A stretch of 64,000 nucleotides of DNA from assembly GCA_039707655.1 (NCBI GenBank), contig CM077676.1, positions 82,795,895 to 82,859,894 on the forward strand, written 5' to 3'. The stretch's first letter is position 1, and each line of letters begins with the position of its first letter. A model generated the notes under the pieces. The model saw only the letters and a program-made list of their open reading frames with translations. It searched no databases and was not told where the DNA came from. Both the position numbers and the translations under genes were made by a program. Positions 20,470 through 31,049 of the stretch are shown piece by piece. The stretch is from Elymus sibiricus (taxonomy: Eukaryota > Streptophyta > Magnoliopsida > Poales > Poaceae).

Positions 20470-23400
20470 ATGAAGCTCCTATGTTGGAATATCCGCGGCT
20501 TTGGTCATCTAGGCCGAAGGCGCCAGCTTGTTGAATATCTACGTCAGGAAGACATTGACATAGTTGGGCTGCAAGAAACAATTCGCCAAGACTTCTCCAT
20601 TCCTGAGCTCCATGGGCTCTCCCGTCACCGTTTTGTCTGGCAGTGGCTCCCTGCTTCCGGGCAATCTGGTGGCATTCTGCTGGGAGTCCGGGAAGATTCC
20701 TTCTCGGTTGAGGATATGGACCGAGGAAAATTCTTCCTTAGTATGTCCGTCACAGACCGGCGTATCAACCTCAGCTGGGAGGTGATCATAGTTTATGGTC
20801 CGGCGGATCATGGGCGATCCGCGGACTTTCTTGCTGAGCTAAGAAATAAGGTTGAACTCTCCACCACCCCGGTGGTGATTGTGGGCGACTTCAACCTCAT
20901 TAGGTGGGCTTCTGATAAAAGCTCGCCCAATGTGGATCGCTTGCGCATGCGTCTTTTTAACGACTGCATTGCGGACTTAGCTCTGCGAGAGATCGCCCGA
21001 GTTGGTGCTAGGTTCACCTGGACGAATAAACAGGTTGACCCTATTAGGAGTGTGCTTGATCGGGTCTTCGTCTCGGCCCAGTGGGAACTCATGTTCCCTC
21101 TATGCTCGCTCAAAGCGGTCACGCGCATCGGCTCAGATCACACCCCTCTGCTGTTCTCCTCCGGCGACGACACCCCGCCTCGGACTCGTCGCTTTCACTT
21201 CCAAGCCTTTTGGCTGTTGCAGCCTGGCTTCATAGAGATGGTGAGGGCCCGCTGGCTTGATGCTGCTGCCTCCCCGCCCCGCGTCTTCTGTGCTGTGGAC
21301 GTCTGGCACCACTGTTCCAGAATGGCTAGACAGTTCATGCAGGGCTGGGGAGCAAACCTCGGTGCTGAGCTGAGGGGCCGTAAAGGGGCCCTCTTAGATC
21401 AGATTAAGGCCCTTGATGTTATTGCGGATGGCCCTGGTCTCTCCCCTGACGATTGGACCAGGCGCTATTCCCTGGAGGCCTCGCTTATGGAGATCTTCAA
21501 GGGGGAAGAGCTGTTTTGGCAACGCCGAGGGAGCCAAAACTGGCTGCTCAAGGGGGATGCCAATACTGCGTACTTCCAAGAAATCGCTAACGGCCGGCGT
21601 CGAAAGTGCGCCATCCCATATCTTTGGGACGGCGACTCCCTGTTAGAACATCCTGATGAAATTACATCCCATATTTACTCCTTCTATAAGGACCTTTTTA
21701 CGGCTGAACCGCGTGGAGGCGTCTCCCTCAGCGAAGACTTCTGGCCCCCGGAGGCTAGGGTCTCCGACATTGAGAATGCGGAGTTAACCCTCCCATTCAC
21801 TCCAGAGGAGGTGTGGCAAGCTATCACCTCCATGAAGGCTAGCTCGGCCCCGGGCCCGGATGGTCTCCCTGTCTCGTTCTTCCAGAAATTCTGGGAGGTC
21901 CTGCGCCCGGTCATCATGCCTATTTCCATGAGTTCTATATTGGGACACTTGATATGTCCCGAATAAATTATGGCATCATCTCCCTGATCCCCAAAATAGT
22001 TGGGGCGACGGATATTCGTCAATTCCGCCCTATCACTGTGATTATTGTGCTGGAGCAGATTTTTGCGAAGGTTTGTGCTTCCCGTCTCTCCCCTGTGGCG
22101 TCACGGATTGCTCACCCTCTCCAGTCCGCGTTCTTGAAGGGCCGGCGTATCCACGATGGGATCCTGGCCCTTCATGAAATCGTTCATGAGGTAGCCTCTC
22201 GTGGCCACAAAGGCGTCTTCCTTAAGTTGGACTTCCAGAAAGCTTACGATCGGCTGGATTGGTCCTTCTTGAGATTGGTCATGCAGCGTCGAGGGTTTGA
22301 TGATCGTTGGTGTTCCTGGATCATGCAGATGGTCATGTCTGGGAACACGGCTATCAATATCAATGGCGAAATAGGACCGTATTTTAGGTCCTCTAGGGGA
22401 GTGAAGCAGGGAGACCCCATCTCCTCTCTTCTCTTCAACCTAGCTGTCGATGCCCTAGCGGGCATCCTTGATAAGGCTAGGCAGGCCGGGCACCTTAAGG
22501 GTGTGGTCAGCCACCTGATTCCTGGTGGAGGCGTCACCCATTTACAGTATGCTGACGACACCATGATCATGGTTGAGGGTTCTGACTTGGACATTGTTAA
22601 TCTTAAGTTCCTTCTGCTGTGCTTTGAAGCCATGTTGGGACTTAAGATTAACTTTGACAAGAGCGAAGTTGTGGTCCTAGGTTACTCGCCTGCCGAGCAA
22701 CAGAGGTTTGCTGACAATCTGAACTGCAGGCTTGCCTCCTTCCCCATTTCCTATCTGGGGATGCCTATGTCAGACTCCAGGATCCTGGTGTCTGGCTATG
22801 ATCCGCTTATGGGACGAGTAGCGTCCCGGGCGGAGCCCTGGTACGGTCGATTCACCTCCAAAGGCAGTAAAACCATCCTCATTGGTGCTAACCTTGCTAG
22901 CCTCCCCATGTACATGATGGGGATGTACATCCTACCAGAGGGTGTCCATAGCTCCTTTGACAAGGATCTGGCTAGGTTCTTCTGGCAGGCGGCGGATGGT
23001 CGGCCTAAATACCACATGGTTAAATGGGCTGACATCTGCCTCCCCAAAGAACGGGGCGGCCTCGGGATCACCGACTCTCGCCGCATGAATGTAGCTCTCA
23101 TGCTGCGTTGGGTCTGGCGAATTATGAGAGGTGATGGAGGTCTATGGCTCCAGCTGCTTGAGGCGAAATATTTACGAGGAGAACCCTTGCTGGCTTGTTC
23201 TCGCTCCGCTGGTTCCCAGTTCTGGAGGTCCATCCAAGCTATTAAAGATGAGATCCGGCTTGGTGCTACCTTCTCAGTTGGCAATGGGAATAGCACCCAG
23301 TTCTGGATTGACCCCTGGCTTCATGGGGAACCGCTCCGCTTTCGATTTCCTAGGCTCTTTGTTATCTGTGTACACCCGAAGCTCCTCGTCTCTGAAGCCA

Positions 23401-24125
23401 TTCTACACGGGCAGTGGAACATCGCGTTCCGCCGCTCCTTTGGACCGGCTGAAGTGCTTGAGTGGGACGGCTTGAGGGAAGTAGTCCCTCTCCCGCTGTC
23501 CCTGTCCCCTGACTCTATTGCCTGGAGTCTCTCTCCTTCGGGAGAGTTCTCCGTGAGTTCTGCTTATCAGGCGCTCTGCCGCCGTCCTGTCATTCAATGG
23601 TTGTCCCCTCTCTGGAAGGCGCCATTACCCCTAAAGATCAAGATTTTCGTTTGGCAGCTCCTGCGTGACCGCCTTCCCTCTGGGACAGAGGTTCTTAAGC
23701 GGCACGGCCCGGGTGATGGTACTTGCCCCCTATATCACGTCCCGGAGACAGGAACCCATATTATGTTCTCTTGTGTCGCGGCCCAAGCACTATGGTCCTT
23801 TGTGCACGAGGCCCTTGGGCCAGACTGGGAGGCCCTGGACTTGGCAGAGTTCCTGCAATCTAGGGCCACCCAGAGGGGACGCAATCGCCGCCTGTTCTGG
23901 CTTATCTTTGCGGCGCTGACGTGGACCCTTTGGACTACGCGCAATAAAATGGTGATTGAGCAGATCTTCCCACGACAGGCTTCTGACTCGTTCTTCAAAT
24001 TTCTTGCATTCTTGCAGCACTGGCATCCGCTCGCTAGGCAGCGGGACCGCGACCGTCTGGACGCCATCTTGGGTGCTCTTCTAGCTTCGGCGTGCCGGCT
24101 TTCCTCTCGCTCGTCGGCTTCTTAG
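20470..24125 (+). pseudogene. LINE ORF2: endonuclease and reverse transcriptase, one frameshift
   Basis: The AP-like endonuclease (20,470-21,170) has MKLLCWNIRGFG, VGLQETI, VGDFNLIR and GSDHTPLLF; it nicks target DNA. The reverse transcriptase (about 21,800-22,800) has SAPGPDGLPVSFF, LDFQKAYDRLDW, GVKQGDPISSLLFN and the catalytic YADDTMIM at 22,548-22,559. A C-terminal zf-RVT-type domain (about 23,550-23,800) has PLWKAPLPLKIKIFVWQLL and DRLPSGTEVLKRHG. The frame changes once near 21,923-21,925: before it IMPIS, after it HEFYIGTLDMSRINYG. A T-run one base short explains this. Otherwise there is no stop over about 1,215 codons, so the loss is recent or minor. Confidence 0.85.
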
Positions 24126-25491
24126 CGTGCCACTAGGTGGCCTTTTTTGTTTCTTCTTGCTTTCCTTGGGCGCATTTGTGCTGTTGGCCCCAGCAGGCTC
24201 TATGCTAGTGTTCTGAGACTGGTTTGTATGGATGTTTGCTTTATATATAAAGCAGGGCGAAAGCCTAATTCGAGGCGCTCTACACCAACAAAATGTCTCA
24301 AAGACATCCAGGATGCACATAGCCCGAAAAAAAACAAAAAAGAAAGGAAGAAAACAAGGCCTCGCCACAGTGATCAACTCCTCTCAGCAGCAACACACAA
24401 ACCACCATCAATGACAACACCCGAAAAACATAAAAGGTCTCCAAAAGCGACGCCTTCAAGAAGGAAACAGTGCACAAGCGCCGTCGTCGCCCAATCCAAG
24501 ATCTTAGGTTTTCACCCTGGAGAATGTCCGAGCTCTCAAAACAATACCTTCAGCAAGGCAATTGCCAGGCACAACTAACGAAGGTCAGACCTTAAGTTTT
24601 CACCCTGAAAGTCACGACTCGGCACCCGAGGAGCACCACCAAAACGAAATCCTCCAGTGCTGCCGCCCCCACTTGTCACTGCTGCTACTGAAAGTTATCA
24701 AACACCTAGCTGACTCCATCGCCTCCAAGGCCCCCTCCGCTTACTGATCCTCCGATCTCAGACACCATGACTTTCTCCAACGTTGTCTACGCCATGGAAA
24801 TCGAGATACCGAAATGTTCCATGGTGTCAACAAACAACAGAGCTTCGCGCCGCGCCCTCATGAAGCCGCGTAGGCTGATATGGACGCGCACGACCGGATT
24901 CTATCCGATCCAGATATCCTTGGGCCAGATCTTCGACAGCAGTTCCAGAACACGTCGACGGCCAGATCGAGGAGGACCGATCATGCAGATCGTTGCCGTG
25001 ATGCGAGAAGAGCACTAGGACCGCCACCACACCGCCGCCTCCACCACGCCGACGCCATCGGCGCCACGGCGGAGGACACCGGCCCGCGCTGCTCACAGCC
25101 CACGCCGCCAGTTGAAGACGGACGCCAGATCGGGGCGGATCCCGGTCCGCCGCCACCCCCTCGCCTGCACGATCCGCCACCTCGAAGTCCACCGTGCGCC
25201 GCCGGTCCCGAGCACCGCCGCCGTAGGGATCCGCCGCCGCACCACCGTGACCCTCGCCATTGCGGTGCCCCGGCCCAGCCGCTTCGCCCCGTGGCGGAGG
25301 CCCTGCGCGAGAAGGTGAAACGTCTCGCCGCCGCCGACGCCGACCAGGCTTTGCCCGCCCGCGTCCTCTGGCGGCAGCGAGGAAGGAGGGAGGGAGAGGA
25401 GGGTGCTGACGACGGCGGCCGGAGCGCCCTCCCCGTCACCCACGGGAGCGACGAGGGAGGGTCAGATCCTTTTTTTTCGGGAGCATGTGGA

Positions 25492-25861
25492 TTATTACTT
25501 CCAAAAATCACTAGCTCCTTGTTGGTTTATGTCGGTTACCACATGTACGCCACTTCATTGCAGGTTTCTCCGGTTTGCATACTCCTGCTTTTCTCTTTCC
25601 AATTGGAAAAAGGTTGTGACTACGTCCACTGTGATTGTAACCAAGCACGCCTTTAAAAAGCACCATTAGAGCCACCGAACCTTGAGGCATTAATGGATGC
25701 AAGGGAGAAGATCGCCTCCGTAATATCGCTTTCGTCGAAAGGCTCATCTATAGCAGGAAATGAAATAAGCAAGGGACCGACAGGTCTTTGCTTATTACTC
25801 ACTCAATGAATCTTGTTCTTAGTGGTGTGCCAGATGGTGATCGAGATGGAGTGTGGATTTG
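25492..25861. other. Intergenic, nothing recognised
   Basis: Moderately AT-rich, no supported gene or repeat end. Confidence 0.4.
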
Positions 25862-26292
25862 TTGTACCACTATACCAGTGTACTCTCTATCTAGACCATG
25901 CAGTTTGCGTCAAGATTCGTGCTATCCTTATATAGAAATTTCTCTTTTTTGTTTCTTTCCAAACAAGAGAATATTTGACCTTGAAACTTTGCAGGTCAAC
26001 TATACACAAGTGCTACTCATTGTATAAAAATGTTTTCGATTTTTTGATGAAACACAAATTTGTCAAATTTCAAATTATGAATGAGTTGTATCATTTTTTA
26101 AAATTTATGTCCGCCAAAAAATAAAAAATAAAACTACACATGATAGTACTTATGTGATGTTGATCTGCAAAGTTTTGAGTTCGAATGTTCTTTTATTTTG
26201 GAGAAACAAAAAAAAATAGAAGTTTGGTTGCACAAACTTTGATGCAAAAATGGACGGTGAGGATAGAGGATACACTGGTATAGAGGTACAAT
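25862..26292. mobile_element. Unclassified MITE with TIRs of about 65 bp
   Basis: The left end from 25,862 (TTGTACCACTATACCAGTGT) and the complement of the right end at 26,261-26,292 match over about 30 bases with few mismatches, then again further in (TTTGCGTCAAG against TTTGCATCAAA). The interior is AT-rich with no coding sequence. I see no clear TSD, so the superfamily is open. Confidence 0.6.
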
Positions 26293-27179
26293 CAGAACTT
26301 TCCCTTTGGTGATGCCTCAGTGGATGGCTCTATGTTCGTACTGCTAGTGTCTATCCTGTGAGCAAGAGAGGGGGGAGGGGAGACACTATACTGGTAACCT
26401 GGTCTCACCCAGATGTGTTCCACGAATCCAATCGGTCGGCATAGAAATCCACAACACCATTGCTTTGGTGACCCGAGGTGCCTGGGTTGGCCGCATGCGC
26501 CCACATGTGAGGGCATAGAGGTCGAGGACGGAGGCACCAGGGGAGGCCAAGTCTAGGTAGTGTGGTTGGGAGCAGCGCCGCCATGACAGTCGCGTGTTGT
26601 TGTCCTCCACTCGCCATGCCCCAACGCCAGCACCACTGCCAAAGCCTCCCGCAATGCCCCCTCTTCATCCACCCCAAGCCGTCTTGGGCCTCTGCTCCAG
26701 ACTACTAGAAAGTAACGCGTGACAGGTTGATCTCGAAGCGGCGGGCGACAGAATATAGTGAGGTGTGGGAAAAGAGAAGATTGGAGGGGAAGAGGTAGAA
26801 CTTAGCTACATATCATATTTGGTTTGTGGGAATTAGAGACTCAGAACGAGACTTGAGGGGTGAGGATTGAGAATTTAAGTGAAAAGAGGTATGAGAGTTG
26901 AGGGAGGCAACCCCCATCGATTTCTTGCCATGGGGGATTGTTAATTCGTGAGCAGGTTTTCTTTCCGGATTAATTCTCATCATATACCAAACAAGGGAAT
27001 GACAACAAAAATATACTTTCCGTGTCTAATCCCTTCACAAAATTCCTTGTGCAAATTCCCATTCATTTGCCAGAGGATACCAAACATGTTGTTAGGTCCG
27101 GTGGGCAATTTTATAACCTGCTAACAAAAAGTAGGCTTCTAGGCCGGATTATTTAGTGATGGCCCACAGTTTGCGACTG
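26293..27179. other. Intergenic with a possible degenerate Harbinger-like remnant
   Basis: Around 26,815-27,095 the words ATTTGGTTTGTGGGAATTAG and ATACCAAACATGTTGTTAGG resemble ends of Tourist-like MITEs, but the repeats are too decayed to define an element. The GC-richer 26,400-26,700 part has open frames without a known domain. Confidence 0.35.
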
Positions 27180-28660
27180 TCAATACCTTTTTTGGCTTAA
27201 ATACCAATGACGGGAGGGGGCACCCCTATGTCTCGCCTTCAGCGAGTGCATCTTCCGACTCGCTGAAGGGGCGAGCGAGATGGGCCGGCCCACGCGCACG
27301 GCAGGCCACAACCTCTTTTTTGTTTTTTGTTTTTTGTTTTGTTTTTTGTTTTCATTTTTTGCTTTATTTTTGTACGTTTTGTTTCTACTTTAAAATGTTA
27401 TACACACACACACACAAAAAAAAAAAATATTGAACAAATATTTGAAAAGTGTTGAAAAATTATTTAAAAAATGTTGAACAAGTATTTGAAAAATGTTAAT
27501 CAAGCATTCGGAAAAATGTTCAATATAAATAGAAAAGTTGTTGCTGATGTATTAAGAAATGATGAAATTTTTTGTCATGTATATGAAAATGTTAATCAGG
27601 CATTTGAAAAAAAAATGATGAACAAGTATTTGAAAAAATGTTAATCAAGCAGTTGGGAAATGTTTAATGTGTATAGAAAAAATGTTGACCATGTATTAAA
27701 AAAATGATGAATTTTTTTTATCATGTATATAAAAATGTTAATCAAGCATTTGAAAAAATGTTGAACAAGTATTTGGAAAATGTTAATCAAGCATTTGGAA
27801 AATGTTAAATGTGTATAGAAAAAATGTTGACCATGTATTAAGAAAATGATGAATTTTTTGATCATGTATATAAAAATGCTAATCAAGCATTTAAAAAAAT
27901 GTTAATCAAGCGTTTGGAAAATGTCAAATGTGTATAGAAAAAATGTTGACAATGTATTAAAAATGTTAATCTTTTTATTTGAAAACTGTTAATCAAACAT
28001 TTTAAAAAATGTTAAAAATGTATAGAGAAAATGTTGACCATGTATTCAATAAATTATTTGAAAAATGTTAAAATGTTTATAGAAAAAAATGTTGACCATG
28101 TATTACAAAAATGTTTAATTTGTATTAAAAAAATGTTAGACATGTATTAAAAAATGTTGTTGACATATACAAAAAATATAGAATAATAACCAAAAGAACA
28201 AAGAAAACCAAAAAAGGAAACAAAATAAACAAAAGGAAAAATAAAATGAAAAAAGAAACAAAATGCAAAAAAAGGAAAAAATGGAGAAGAAAAAAAAAAG
28301 AATAATAATGTTGAGTATGTATCAAGTAGTCCGTGCCTCCTCTGTAACCACGAACGGAGAAAAGAAACAGAAAAACGGAAAAAAAAAACAGAGAAATAAA
28401 AAAACCAGGTCTTTTACCTCAAGTAGTCCGCGCCTCCTCTCTAACCACGAACGCAACAGTGGCGCAGTGGCCTGCAGCTCGTCGCACTATCGAAGCGACC
28501 TGGGATTGAACCCCCGTGTGCCCCCATTTTTCTTCCTATTTTTCTATTCTTTAGTATGTGCTAATGGGCCGGCCCGATTACTCCATAAGCTTCAGCGAGA
28601 GATCCATCTGTCTCGCTTAATGCGAGATATAGCTCTCGCCGCTGCTAATAAAATACTAGT
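27180..28660 (+). repeat. AT-rich array repeat, copy I (inverse of 56.1-57.5 kb)
   Basis: Edges carry CTTCAGCGAG and TCGCTGAAGGGGCGAGCGAG near 27,240-27,280, and TCTCGCTTAATGCGAGATAT near 28,610. Between them (about 27,430-28,160) an irregular array repeats units such as AAAAATGTTGACCATGTATT and TTAATCAAGCATTTG many times. The same edges and units occur on the opposite strand at 56.1-57.5 kb. This looks like one transposon-type repeat family present in inverted copies. It may be Mutator-like, but no TSD is assigned. Confidence 0.6.
28460..28514 (+). other. tRNA-like (pol III box-like) sequence inside the array repeat
   Basis: TGGCGCAGTGG at 28,460-28,470 matches the A-box pattern of tRNA genes. 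GGATTGAACCCCC at about 28,503-28,515 resembles a B-box at the right spacing (about 43 bases). No cloverleaf can be drawn with confidence, so this is at most a tRNA-derived or SINE-like relic. Confidence 0.3.
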
Positions 28661-28704
28661 GACTGGCCCAATATACACGTCCATCACTACGAAAATACAA
28701 AGTT

Positions 28705-29083
28705 GAACATGGTTCCACGCACACCCACGTGAATAATAAATTAAAAAATACTAGGAAAATTTAAGAAATCTATTTGTTCGGGTATCAAACTTGGTCGACC
28801 ATTCTACTCATGTGTGAAGTTTCGTGAAGTATTGACACCCGTGGTATTCTTAGTGAGAAAATACAGTTGAGACCTTACTATTCATCAAACAATGTTTTTT
28901 AATATAGCTTTGATTTTGTCTTTTTTTCCAGAATACCACATATGTCATTTCTTTGTGAAATTTCATACACGAGTATACCGGTGGACTATGTATCTTACAA
29001 GTAATATTGAGATTTTTTTAATTTTTTCTAGTATCTTTCTGAAATTACTATTCATAAAGGGTGCGCGTGGAACCATGTTGACC
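28705..29083. mobile_element. MITE with ACATGGTTCCACGC-type TIRs
   Basis: The left part reads GAACATGGTTCCACGCACAC, and the complement of the right part (about 29,050-29,083) reads CAACATGGTTCCACGCGCAC. The match continues loosely toward a GAATA word. The interior of about 380 bp is AT-rich and non-coding. It interrupts the small repeated unit that also occurs at 30.6 and 41.4 kb. Confidence 0.5.
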
Positions 29084-29089
29084 AAATTC

Positions 29090-30100
29090 GCGCCCCCCAT
29101 CACTAGTGCTACAATACTCCGAATATAGACTCCCATCTTAGTGGTGGAGGGCTTGAATTTGGGTATGTTGGTAGAAAAAAATCACGTATTAGTGACTGCT
29201 TTTTAAGTGCTTCTCGGTGGTAACCCTCCAACGGATATATATAAAAAGATTGCAATAGCTGTGAAACAAGAGGGGTAAAGTTAGTGTCACCTCATACTGG
29301 AATTACATTCTACTAAATCTCATGGTTTTAGAGCAACTCCAACGCGCCGACGCATTCTGTCCACGCGCGTACGTTTGGTCGAAACGGACACAAACCGCGG
29401 CCCAACGCGCTGACGCAAACGGACGAGCGTCCGGTTTTTGTCCGCGCGCGACCCATTTCAGGCCCAAATTTGGGCCGGTTTTGCGTCGGCGCGGACGCGC
29501 GCGACGCCAACCCTTGTCCTCCCCTAGCCCGCCAGTCGGTGGCACATTGGCCATTCCCTCCCTCTCCCATCTGCAACCAAGACTATGGCCGCATACCGGC
29601 CCGCAACGCGAGATTTTTATTTGGTTGTAAACTTTGATATATTTATTTGGTTATGAAATACGCAAACTTTGGGCAATGTTTTCAATATGTATGCAAAAAG
29701 GGTGCAAAAATATGGCCGCATACCGGCCCGCGGATGAAAATAGGTCGTTGGGCGCACAGACCACCCAAACACAGATCCAAACGGACAAAAAGCGGACAAA
29801 CCGTGCGTCCGTTTGCGTCGGCGCGTTGGAGTTGCTCTTAGTTCCGAAGTATCTCAAACTCATATTGTGAACTCGAGGAATCTCAGTATTTCCTTGGAGA
29901 CCCTTGTACAAACCCATGGTGATCTTTTGTTCCGGACCTGGCCATGTCAAATAGACAGTCCTTCAGCGTGAACCTCAACTTCGCTGCCCATTCAACCTCT
30001 CTTCAAGATTCACTATACTTTGTACTTTCTTCAAAAAAAGAACCTTTGTTGGATATTTGATTGCAGATATAGCTAGGTTGTTTAATTGTTTTGACTTTTT
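29090..30100 (+). repeat. Duplicated segment, copy A (partner at 41,510-41,990)
   Basis: Shares long matched stretches with 41,510-41,990, for example CAAATAGACAGTCCTTCAGC and ACCTCAACTTCGCTGCCCATTC (shown in part), in the same orientation and order. Copy A carries an extra MITE (29,331-29,837) that copy B lacks. Confidence 0.7.
29331..29837. mobile_element. Tourist/Harbinger-type MITE (TSD TTA), 507 bp
   Basis: The terminal 24 bases (29,331-29,354, starting GAGCAACTCCAACGCG) are perfectly inverted at 29,814-29,837 and flanked by TTA on both sides (29,328-29,330; 29,838-29,840). The uninterrupted sequence is seen in copy B near 41,725 (CGTTTTAGTTTCGAAG), confirming the insertion point. Inside is a direct repeat, TATGGCCGCATACCGGCCCG, at about 29,583 and 29,711. 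Confidence 0.8.
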
Positions 30101-30189
30101 TTCCGGGTTTCCATGAAATGTATAGGTAACGATCAGATACATGTGTACATCATGCCAACTAGATTGTTGAGCAAGATTATGGGAGCCAT

Positions 30190-30275
30190 CACTACTGGAA
30201 TTTCCGAGTTTCCCGAGTATCAGAAAAACTCGGTAGAGAGTTTGCCGAGTGTAATTCTCGGCTAAGAGTTTTTTT
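30190..30275 (+). mobile_element. CACTA-type transposon end fragment
   Basis: CACTACTGGAATTTCCGAG begins at 30,190, followed by sub-terminal words AACTCGGTAGAGAG and TTTGCCGAGTGTAATTCTCGG. This is the terminal pattern of grass CACTA (En/Spm) elements. No matching second end is seen, so it is a fragment. From 30,276 to about 30,600 I see only AT-rich sequence and a short inverted word, GACAAGTG...CACTTGTC. Confidence 0.45.
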
Positions 30276-30599
30276 TATTCGTTTTTTTCTCGGTCCGGTT
30301 TTTTGCTTTCCATTTTTACTGGATTTTGTCTTTTTTTTCTTTTTCGTGGAAAAAAAGTTTATTGAAACCTATTAACATGGGATCTAGTTTTGAAAATCTT
30401 GTCGCGAGAAATCCAAGGGTGAAAACGGTTCGAAATTTGGACGCACGGTTCGAGACGTAAAACATTTTGAATAAATGAATCTACAAAAAAGGAAAACACT
30501 CAGGTTGCGACAAGTGACGCGCATGTAGTGCGCCACTTGTCAGTGCCTGAAAAGGTGGGAATGATCTTTGCAAGGGTACCTCTTAACTAGTGATTTCAG

Positions 30600-30722
30600 C
30601 CTTTTGGGGCTCTAATACCAATGAAGAGCGGCCACTGCCAATGAAATACTAGTGACTGGCCCAATATACACGCCCATCACTAGTGCTACAGTTTTAACAA
30701 TGACAAGCTTAATATAGACTAA
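30600..30722 (+). repeat. Small repeated unit next to the Harbinger-like element
   Basis: The unit AATGAAGAGCGGC...GCTACAGTTTTAACAATG occurs here and at 41,430-41,580, with a related part at 28,640-28,690 and 29,093-29,160. The copies suggest a short tandem duplication that was later split by insertions. Confidence 0.55.
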
Positions 30723-31049
30723 GAGCATCTACAGCCGGGCACTCCAAACCCCCCTCAAACACCCGGGCGGACCGCTCGGTCACTGACCGGTCACGAAATT
30801 TCGACCCAGCCGGGCGCCTCAAACGCCTGGGCTGACCGGCACCCCTCATATCCAGCCCAAATATGGGGCGGATATGGGGGCGCCCGGGCGCGTCTGGGCG
30901 CGCCCACCGCATCGGCCTGGCCCGCGCTGGCCCGCATCGACCCCACATATATTCCTCCTGATCCGGTCGCCGGACCCAACCCTAGTCACTTCACTCCACT
31001 CCCCTCCGCCATCCAAGCTCACCTGCACCGATCTCCGGCCATCTCCGGC

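Larger units (their letters stand above)
19864..24266 (+). mobile_element. L1-type LINE, 5'-truncated
   Basis: A non-LTR retrotransposon with the tail of ORF1, a full-length ORF2 and a 3' UTR. The UTR ends in GGCGAAAGCCT after the palindrome GCTTTATATATAAAGC (about 24,238-24,253). The same 3' UTR words recur in the LINE fragment at 54.3 kb, so both belong to related families. No poly-A tail or clear TSD is left at this insertion. Confidence 0.8.
19808..25482 (-). mobile_element. Non-autonomous retroposon-like repeat, minus strand, split by a LINE
   Basis: The 9-bp sequence GCATGTGGA stands at 19,799-19,807 and again at 25,483-25,491. Inside the left copy is a poly-T run (19,810-19,821), which is a poly-A tail on the minus strand, followed by 19,822-19,863. 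The GC-rich body resumes at about 24,270 and runs to 25,482. The body and tail resemble a repeat common in Triticeae BACs (GATACCAATTACACC joined to CTACACCAAC). Without the LINE it is about 1.27 kb. The long GC-rich frames in 24,880-25,650 carry no known domain and cross the element boundary, so I do not call them genes. Confidence 0.7.

Noticed and set aside
24880..25656. 258-codon plus-strand open frame
   Set aside because: GC-driven frame in the retroposon body; crosses its 9-bp TSD boundary and has no domain.
26815..27095. Definable Harbinger MITE
   Set aside because: End words resemble Tourist elements, but the TIRs and TSD cannot be matched.
27430..28160. Regular-looking repeats considered as a CRISPR-like or satellite array
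   Set aside because: Units vary in length and sequence, have no spacers, and lie in a plant context; an inverted copy at 56 kb shows a transposon-type repeat.
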